This document shows positions 18,827 through 23,127 of a stretch of 23,127 bases of DNA, piece by piece. The translations under genes and the position numbers were made by a program. The notes under the pieces are model-generated. The model did not search any database. It had not been told where the DNA came from and saw only the letters and a list, made by a program, of their open reading frames with translations. Numbering within the stretch: position 1 is the first letter of the stretch; each line of letters starts with the position of its first letter. The stretch is from a virus, in IMG/VR virus record IMGVR_UViG_3300025781_000082, positions 1-23,127 of that record; one strand, 5' to 3'.

Positions 18827-19738
18827 TTATCGTCCTATCACGTTGCTGAAGATCCAGCAGTGTATGCGAGCTGCTACATTGTAGCCGCGCTTGAGCGCTT
18901 CTTCTGTGACCCACATCTGCACGTCTTCTTGTTCTTCTCTGGTGGCACCAACTGGCATGATCCACACTGGCCAGTTCACATCTACAGCGCGGAACGCATC
19001 AACTGCACGTTCAAGCTCGTCCCAGGTCAAGGGATTCTTGTCAAGCACGAACTTGAGCTGACCAACGTTGCTGATCAAGCGATATTCTCGCACGATGGCT
19101 GGCATGATAGCATCGTCCCACTTTTCACCACTGGTACCCAGCTTGGGGCTGCAACTCCAGAACAGTTCGCCGTTGTACATGCCTTTGTTGGTGAAGAAAT
19201 CTGTGAATGCCTTGCGAGGTGCTTGGGTGCCGTTGGTCTCGATGGTGATGTGTCGAGGACTGTCGTTCTGCATGCGCAGAGTCTGCATGATGTCCACGAT
19301 GCCAGTCTGGCTCATCATGGGTTCACCGCCAGTGAATGCCAAATGCACGTCTTGTCCGCTGCGAGGATGTATGAAGCTGCTGCCCTGCAACCTGCTGCGG
19401 AAATCAGCGCAGATCTCTTCTGCTGTGCTCTGATGCGCTAGATGCCCATAGCGAGTGCTCCAGCTGTAGCTGCTGTCACAGCCAGTTGTCCACACAGGTA
19501 AGTCATCCATCTTGCTGATGTTGTTGGCCTTGGGATCATAGTCCAAGTAGTCCAGCTTGTAGGTGCTGGGATCTCTGGGATTGGCTTGTCCGAAGCCATT
19601 GCAGTTGAGATTGCAACCCCAGAAACGGATCCATACTGTTGGATGTCCGCCATAGCGACCTTCGCCCTGTATGGTTGGAGTGGGGCCTGCGTTGCCACCA
19701 AATATCTCGCTGTAACGGTACTTCTTGGCAGTGCTCAT
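18827..19738 (-). CDS. queE: QueE-like 7-carboxy-7-deazaguanine synthase
   Basis: A 303-aa radical SAM enzyme of the QueE type, which converts 6-carboxy-tetrahydropterin to 7-carboxy-7-deazaguanine. T-I-Q-G-E-G (22-27) and R-F-W-G-C-N-L-N-C (38-46) are typical QueE motifs; T-G-G-E-P (136-140) is the radical SAM GGE motif, and E-T-N-G-T follows. The cluster cysteines appear to be C42, C46 and C87, because about 40 residues are inserted before T-T-G-C-D-S-S-Y. The protein is longer than bacterial QueE (about 210-250 aa). AAGGAG sits 5 bases before the ATG, which overlaps the upstream stop (ATGA). With folE and queD in the window it points to 7-deazaguanine synthesis. Confidence 0.88.
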   Translation of the reverse strand: MSTAKKYRYSEIFGGNAGPTPTIQGEGRYGGHPTVWIRFWGCNLNCNGFGQANPRDPSTYKLDYLDYDPKANNISKMDDLPVWTTGCDSSYSWSTRYGHLAHQSTAEEICADFRSRLQGSSFIHPRSGQDVHLAFTGGEPMMSQTGIVDIMQTLRMQNDSPRHITIETNGTQAPRKAFTDFFTNKGMYNGELFWSCSPKLGTSGEKWDDAIMPAIVREYRLISNVGQLKFVLDKNPLTWDELERAVDAFRAVDVNWPVWIMPVGATREEQEDVQMWVTEEALKRGYNVAARIHCWIFSNVIGR

Positions 19739-19953
19739 GGTTGCTCCTTGCTCAGCTTATAGATCATTATAGCTTGATCCAGCACTTCGCGCAAGGCTGG
19801 ATTGGTTTCACTGGCAGCGACGATGTCATGCCACAGATAGAGATGCTCGTAGGGATCTGTTGGGTTGCCCTTTACCAGATGGCGATCCATGTGTCCTAGC
19901 TCTCTGCCATAGACTGTGACGCCTTTGTCTGGGCTTTCGTATATCAATGGCAT
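19735..19953 (-). CDS. Hypothetical small protein
   Basis: A 72-aa protein, not recognised. It lies between an AbrB-like gene and queE, with one-base (TGATG) and 4-nt overlaps, so it is co-translated with both. The first half has H-M-D-R-H-L-V-K-G-N-P and Y-E-H-L-Y-L-W-H-D; the second is one long helix ending A-I-M-I-Y-K-L-S-K-E-Q-P. The many His residues could bind metal, but nothing confirms this. Confidence 0.62.
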   Translation of the reverse strand: MPLIYESPDKGVTVYGRELGHMDRHLVKGNPTDPYEHLYLWHDIVAASETNPALREVLDQAIMIYKLSKEQP

Positions 19954-20150
19954 CAGGGACTAACAGGACCTTGTGGTTCAACCTTGCGCACTGTGATGTG
20001 CCCAGTGCTGTCGTCCACGTCCCAGTTGATGGTGTCGCCTTCTTGCCAACCAAGCTCTTCCATGAGATCATCGGGGAACTGCAGGAAAAGCTCGCCATTC
20101 TCGTCCTCTTGTATATCAACTACCATGGTGCGCTTGGTATCAGTCATCAT
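19953..20150 (-). CDS. AbrB/MazE-like (SpoVT-AbrB) small protein
   Basis: A 65-aa protein with the pattern of a swapped-hairpin AbrB DNA-binding domain: E-L-F-L-Q-F-P-D-D-L-M-E-E-L-G-W-Q-E-G-D-T-I-N-W (20-43), then D-D-S-T-G-H-I-T-V-R-K. The 'F-P-D-D-L-x-E-x-L-G-W-x-x-G-D' part is the AbrB signature. Family members are transcription regulators or antitoxins; no toxin gene is adjacent, so a regulator or a structural use of the fold is more likely. ATG at 20150 overlaps the previous stop by 11 nt. Confidence 0.72.
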   Translation of the reverse strand: MMTDTKRTMVVDIQEDENGELFLQFPDDLMEELGWQEGDTINWDVDDSTGHITVRKVEPQGPVSP

Positions 20151-20373
20151 TTACTCCGATGCCTAGTGTAGCTGGCGAATGATCCAAATATGGTTCGCCA
20201 GTCTTGCTGGTATAAAAATATGCGTCTTCATCGTTGATAGTGACCATGAGATCACTGTGATAGATGTCATAGTCAGTGAAGGTGCCGTCTGGTTGGTACA
20301 CTCTGAATACCATAGATCCGCCTATGGGCAACAACACACCTGACATGCCATCGGCACTCACTGGTTTCGTCAT
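20140..20373 (-). CDS. Hypothetical small beta-rich protein
   Basis: A 77-aa protein, not recognised. It reads as a beta sandwich or barrel: G-V-L-L-P-I-G-G-S-M-V-F-R-V-Y, D-Y-D-I-Y-H-S-D-L-M-V-T-I, and A-Y-F-Y-T-S-K-T-G. No cysteine and no catalytic motif. The ATG overlaps the preceding stop by one base (TGATG), and its own stop overlaps the AbrB-like gene. Confidence 0.6.
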   Translation of the reverse strand: MTKPVSADGMSGVLLPIGGSMVFRVYQPDGTFTDYDIYHSDLMVTINDEDAYFYTSKTGEPYLDHSPATLGIGVNDD

Positions 20374-20921
20374 CAGTCGTCATCCTTGCTCAGCGCACGC
20401 CAGACCTTGGCCTGCTCACGCATGTTCTCGTATTCTTGTTCCATGTGCCTCAGCTTGCCCAACGTGACTTCCATGATGGCTGAGATAGCAGCATCAACTG
20501 CGTCATCGTAGGCATCGCCAAGCTGGCGCATGGGTTCGTAATCGCTTTCTAGGCTGCGGTCTCGGCGCATGATACCCATGAGGCGTTCCAAGCGTTCAAG
20601 GCGTGCAAACACGCCGTCATCGGCATTACTACTGCCACCTTGGAAGATATCACCATCTGCGCTGATGCGCATGACTTCTTTACCGCCGATACCTGTCCAA
20701 CTAGTCGCACCACCTGTGTTGGTAGTGAGCACTTGATTGGCGTAGCCCGTTCCCCCGCCTGACACCGTTATGTATGGTGTAGTGGTGCTGGTATAACCAG
20801 CACCCGTTGATGTTAATGTGATTGCGCCAACCCCACCACCGCCACCTCCGCCGATGGTAGCGGTAGTGTAGCTTCCTGTGGTGATGTTTGTGAGTGGAGA
20901 AACTGTTCCTATCGCTGCCAT
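20373..20921 (-). CDS. Glycine-rich fibre-like protein with helical C-terminus
   Basis: A 182-aa protein in two parts. Residues 1-100 are Gly/Thr/Ser-rich with a run of seven glycines (24-30) and strand-like repeats ending in G-G-x-G-Y and G-G-A-T-S-W, as in phage tail-fibre or whisker proteins; V-M-R-I-S-A-D-G-D-I-F (83-93) is a common fibre segment. Residues about 105-178 are helical (E-R-L-E-R-L-M, then a long charged helix). This combination suggests a virion surface protein with a trimerising tail, or a fibre chaperone. One base separates its ATG from the stop of the gene before it. The exact role is unknown. Confidence 0.68.
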   Translation of the reverse strand: MAAIGTVSPLTNITTGSYTTATIGGGGGGGVGAITLTSTGAGYTSTTTPYITVSGGGTGYANQVLTTNTGGATSWTGIGGKEVMRISADGDIFQGGSSNADDGVFARLERLERLMGIMRRDRSLESDYEPMRQLGDAYDDAVDAAISAIMEVTLGKLRHMEQEYENMREQAKVWRALSKDDD

Positions 20922-20922
20922 G

Positions 20923-21222
20923 TTAATACCTCAGGCTGTGCTGCATGATGATGCTTGTAAGCTCTGGTCCAAGCTCAGCATCGTCGCGCACGATGTAGAG
21001 ATCGCGTTGGTGTTCACCGCGGCGCTCATCCCAGTTGCTGATCTCTATGACCTTGCCACCATGCGCAGCGTGAATGCGTAGAGTAGCTGCTCCTTGGCTG
21101 CTTAGCTCATGACCATTGCCTGCTGCGCTGCCTGCCACAGTCTTGATCAGCCTTGGATTGTCGTCGTAATTGTCCCAGGCTTTCTTGGCTTGCCGTTGGA
21201 ACCACTTGTCAAACCATTTCAT
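20923..21222 (-). CDS. Hypothetical protein
   Basis: A 99-aa protein, not recognised by function, though similar small proteins starting M-K-W-F-D-K-W-F are frequent in marine phages as far as I recall. The N-terminus is aromatic and basic (W-F-D-K-W-F-Q-R-Q-A-K-K-A-W), the middle is beta-rich (A-A-T-L-R-I-H-A-A-H-G-G-K-V-I-E-I-S) and a strand D-L-Y-I-V-R-D-D follows. AGGTGA sits before the ATG, with a 4-base gap from the upstream stop. Confidence 0.68.
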   Translation of the reverse strand: MKWFDKWFQRQAKKAWDNYDDNPRLIKTVAGSAAGNGHELSSQGAATLRIHAAHGGKVIEISNWDERRGEHQRDLYIVRDDAELGPELTSIIMQHSLRY

Positions 21223-21226
21223 TTTG

Positions 21227-21577
21227 TCACCTTTTGCTAGCCTCGTCTATAAAGACTTGGTTGAAGCTTGTACCTTTTATATCATTACCCCAAGGTTTCC
21301 AACTGTGTCTACCATCTGCAGGATAGGTCTTGAGCATGTCTACTTCTCGCACTAGCTTGTCAACCATGCGTTTCAGTTCCTGTGCCTCTTTGCGGCTGTC
21401 TTCAAAACTTAGCCACATGTGACGGAACGGTCCAGTGTTCTTGCCTTCTGGGTCGTTGGTCAGTGCCACCATCATCACTAGGCTGTTCAGTGCCTGCTTG
21501 ACCTGCGGATTGTCACTGCCCAGTGCCGCATCGAACACATTGATCATGTTTTGAAAATCTGTTTCAGCATGAGTCAT
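21227..21577 (-). CDS. Hypothetical protein
   Basis: A 116-aa protein, not recognised. The ATG at 21577 overlaps the queD stop (ATGA); an upstream ATG at 21661 would fall inside queD and is rejected. The N-terminal half is a helical bundle (M-I-N-V-F-D-A-A-L-G-S-D-N-P-Q-V-K-Q-A-L) and a second helix R-K-E-A-Q-E-L-K-R-M-V-D-K-L-V follows. The end is less ordered (P-A-D-G-R-H-S-W-K-P-W-G-N-D). Being coupled to queD it could share its expression, but a role in deazaguanine synthesis is not shown. Confidence 0.68.
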   Translation of the reverse strand: MTHAETDFQNMINVFDAALGSDNPQVKQALNSLVMMVALTNDPEGKNTGPFRHMWLSFEDSRKEAQELKRMVDKLVREVDMLKTYPADGRHSWKPWGNDIKGTSFNQVFIDEASKR

Positions 21578-22068
21578 ATCAGTTCCTCGTTCCACTCCCT
21601 GTGACCTTCGCGGAAAGCCATGTTGGCCTGTGTCTCGCGCACTTCCACGCGATAGCACCATAAGCGTGCTGCTTCTCCTGGTCCCCAGAGATCTGGGATG
21701 TACACGCCGTTCACGTACTTGTACAGCATGTCAGCCAGACCTTCGCAGCCTAACTTGGGCAGGATAGTCAGCTTGGCCAGTTTCTTTGATTGCAACAGCT
21801 TGAACGTATCCATCTCAGGATCATCTTCAGCCACCAACAGCGTGTGATCAAACTGGTCTTCTAGGATCTTCTTGAGCTCCTTGAGACCGCCGTAGTCTGC
21901 TGCCCAGTTGCGCACATCCAGGTTGTCAGTGCCGAAGTAGAACTTCATTGAGAAGCTGTAACCGTGTATCATGTTGCAGTGGCTATCTGCTCGCCACTGG
22001 CGATAAGCGCAGGGAAATGCGTCGTGGTATTCTTTAGTGCTGGTGTACTTGTAAGTTACTGGTGTCAT
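21574..22068 (-). CDS. queD: QueD-like 6-carboxy-tetrahydropterin synthase
   Basis: A 164-aa member of the 6-pyruvoyl-tetrahydropterin synthase (QueD) family, which turns dihydroneopterin triphosphate into 6-carboxy-tetrahydropterin. The key block is S-H-C-N-M-I-H-G-Y-S-F (29-39), where C31 is the likely catalytic Cys and H35 a metal ligand; D-H-T-L-L (74-78) supplies the second catalytic region and E near G-C-E-G the pterin-binding Glu. Two canonical metal ligands differ: the usual HGH reads HGY, and the N-terminal His region reads F-P-C-A-Y. AGGAGC lies 6 bases before the ATG. It is flanked by folE upstream and coupled to a 116-aa unknown. Confidence 0.85.
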   Translation of the reverse strand: MTPVTYKYTSTKEYHDAFPCAYRQWRADSHCNMIHGYSFSMKFYFGTDNLDVRNWAADYGGLKELKKILEDQFDHTLLVAEDDPEMDTFKLLQSKKLAKLTILPKLGCEGLADMLYKYVNGVYIPDLWGPGEAARLWCYRVEVRETQANMAFREGHREWNEELI

Positions 22069-22085
22069 GGTCGTGCTCCTATGTT

Positions 22086-22114
22086 AGTGTACCATAGGCT
22101 GCAGAATTTGTAAA
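22086..22114 (-). promoter_or_regulatory. Candidate sigma70-type promoter of queD
   Basis: TTTACA (22114-22109), 17-base spacer, then TACACT (22091-22086), in the 79-base gap between folE and queD. It lacks the TGC of the five strong promoters. The -35 overlaps the 5' arm of a possible hairpin (AAGCGG 22113-22118, CCGCTT 22135-22140) that might end the folE transcript. Confidence 0.5.
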
Positions 22115-22147
22115 GCGGGGTGAAGCCGTAAGCGCCGCTTGTCATAC

Positions 22148-22834
22148 TTATCTTGGTGCGAATTCCTGTTGCAGCTTGATGTTGTCAAAGAATTCTTTCT
22201 TGGTGCTCTGATCTGTAAAGAACGCACCGCGCAGCACAGTGGTCTGTGTCAAACTAGAATGTGCCATTAGGCCCCGATTTTCGCAGCATCCATGGGAAGC
22301 TTGGATGTACACTCCCACGTTCTCTGAGTCAGTGGCTCTCATGATCTCCTTGGCAATGTCGTTGCACAGCTCTTCCTGCAGCGTACCGCGACGTGCACAC
22401 CACTGTGCTATCCTGCTGTACTTGCTGAGACCGATCAGCTTCTGTGCTGCGATGATGCCAATGTAGGCCACGCCACTCACTGGCTGATGGTGATGGCTGC
22501 ACACGCTCTTGAGCTCGCTGCGAACCACCAACATGCCTTCGTAGCGTTCTGCGCTGTCATTGGGAAAGCTAGTTGCCTTTGGTGCAGCGAAATATCTGCC
22601 ACTCATCAGCTCTTTAACATACATCTTTGCCAACCGTCGACCAGTATCGTGGCTGTTGGGATCGTTCTCGCGATCAATGATCAAGCTGTCCAGCACTGCG
22701 TCAAAGCGTGCATTTAGCTCATCGATCAGTTGATCAGTTTCACCTGGTTCTATGTATGCGCTGATGTTGTCGTTAGCATTGAAGCTTGCACCAGCTGCTT
22801 TGATTCGCTGGCGTATCTTATCACTGATAGTCAA
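22148..22834 (-). CDS. folE: GTP cyclohydrolase I
   Basis: A 228-aa GTP cyclohydrolase I, which converts GTP to dihydroneopterin triphosphate, the first step of both folate and 7-deazaguanine synthesis. The zinc ligands are visible as C112 and H115 (S-V-C-S-H-H-H) and C183 (H-G-C-C-E-N-R-G); I-G-L-S-K-Y-S-R-I (134-142) is the diagnostic segment between them. Length agrees with E. coli FolE (222 aa). The TTG at 22834 has GGGAG 7 bases upstream. With QueD and QueE it most likely feeds 7-deazaguanine production, although a boost of folate for ThyX is an alternative. Confidence 0.93.
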   Translation of the reverse strand: MTISDKIRQRIKAAGASFNANDNISAYIEPGETDQLIDELNARFDAVLDSLIIDRENDPNSHDTGRRLAKMYVKELMSGRYFAAPKATSFPNDSAERYEGMLVVRSELKSVCSHHHQPVSGVAYIGIIAAQKLIGLSKYSRIAQWCARRGTLQEELCNDIAKEIMRATDSENVGVYIQASHGCCENRGLMAHSSLTQTTVLRGAFFTDQSTKKEFFDNIKLQQEFAPR

Positions 22835-22903
22835 TGTTTATCTCCCGATGTTGACGCAGTGGGTTGCGTATGTGATTGTAATCTATTTAGGCGGTATGCG
22901 CAA

Positions 22904-23119
22904 CTATAGTTCTGCTGTGCCTGTCCATGCATATTCATGATAGTCGCCATGGCCATCCACAAATCCACGCATGTCTGCCGTGACTCCTGGATGGTTAGAT
23001 ATAGGCGGAATCGCTCCATATCCTTGCTGATAGCCGCCATTGGGACCCATGCTGATTGATCCAGACGCTCCAATGGCACCAGTTGCACCTGTGGCTCCTG
23101 GCCAGCTCAGCTGACCCAT
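22904..23119 (-). CDS. Glycine-rich collagen-like protein, possibly 5' truncated
   Basis: At least 71 aa. The frame stays open to the window edge beyond the ATG at 23119, so the gene may begin outside. It has a Gly-x-y run (P-G-A-T-G-A-T-G-A-I-G-A-S-G, 7-20) like the collagen-like stretches of phage tail fibres, then G-P-N-G-G-Y-Q-Q-G-Y-G and a final part rich in His and aromatic residues (G-D-Y-H-E-Y-A-W-T-G-T). It could be the C-terminal part of a fibre-like protein. A competing frame at 22831-23088 lacks this pattern. Confidence 0.5.
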   Translation of the reverse strand: MGQLSWPGATGATGAIGASGSISMGPNGGYQQGYGAIPPISNHPGVTADMRGFVDGHGDYHEYAWTGTAEL

Positions 23120-23127
23120 GCTCAGAG

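Noticed and set aside
18773-19441. 222-codon open frame on the plus strand
   Set aside because: Antisense to queE and the SHOCT-like gene; no ribosome site or motif.
22113-22140. Hairpin AAGCGG/CCGCTT after folE as a terminator
   Set aside because: The 16-nt loop and lack of a T-run make it weak, and it overlaps the candidate queD promoter; noted there only.
22831-23088. 85-codon frame at the right edge
   Set aside because: Competes with the frame that has the collagen-like Gly-x-y repeats and shows no pattern of its own.
1-23127. tRNA genes, CRISPR arrays, insertion sequences, integrase or attachment sites
   Set aside because: No cloverleaf, regular direct repeats, transposase or integrase were seen by eye; a tRNAscan or repeat search would be needed to be certain.

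Overview
This window looks like part of the genome of a tailed phage (Caudoviricetes), most likely a large T4-like or marine-type myovirus infecting an unidentified bacterium. The evidence is dense packing with 1-11 nt stop/start overlaps, a long run of small unknown genes, a T4 Rnh/FEN-type 5'-3' nuclease, ThyX, a GTP cyclohydrolase I/QueD/QueE set, a free-standing GIY-YIG homing endonuclease, glycine-rich virion-like proteins, and ATAAATA sequences resembling T4-type late promoters. No capsid, terminase or polymerase gene is inside the window, so phage identity rests on this combination rather than on a hallmark gene. No tRNA, rRNA, CRISPR array or IS element was seen, and no stretch over 300 bases lacks a gene.

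Layout. Positions 1-8875 are read on the plus strand. The first 6.7 kb is one translationally coupled cassette: three tandem paralogous glycosyltransferase-like proteins, two tandem paralogous methyltransferase-like proteins, an 81-aa unknown protein and two radical SAM/SPASM-type proteins. An unknown 141-aa protein, ThyX, an APS-kinase-like P-loop kinase, the remnant of a homing endonuclease and an HxGH nucleotidyltransferase follow. At about 8.88 kb the strands converge, with a terminator hairpin serving the minus-strand genes. From 8911 to the right edge everything is on the minus strand except the homing endonuclease at 12516-13343.

Minus-strand region, in the order it is transcribed (right to left): a glycine-rich collagen-like protein at the edge; FolE; QueD; a block of small unknowns, a glycine-rich fibre-like protein and an AbrB-like protein leading to QueE; a SHOCT-like repeat protein; a class I methyltransferase; the Rnh-type nuclease; several small unknowns; a MoxR AAA+ ATPase and its VWA/metallopeptidase-like partner, separated by the inverted homing endonuclease; then a YdcH/DUF465-like protein and small unknowns ending with a protein that has a histone H1-like Lys/Ala tail.

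How the genes work together (inference). FolE, QueD and QueE are the first three steps from GTP to 7-carboxy-7-deazaguanine, which suggests a 7-deazaguanine DNA modification or precursor boost, although QueC and an inserting enzyme are not in this window. ThyX supplies dTMP and Rnh removes RNA primers. MoxR plus VWA is a classic chaperone-like pair. The left cassette probably builds or decorates an unknown glycan, peptide or small molecule and is the best candidate for an undescribed system. Five minus-strand genes have nearly identical promoters (TTGACA, 16-nt spacer ending in TGC, TATTGT-like -10), pointing to host sigma70-type early transcription of this region.
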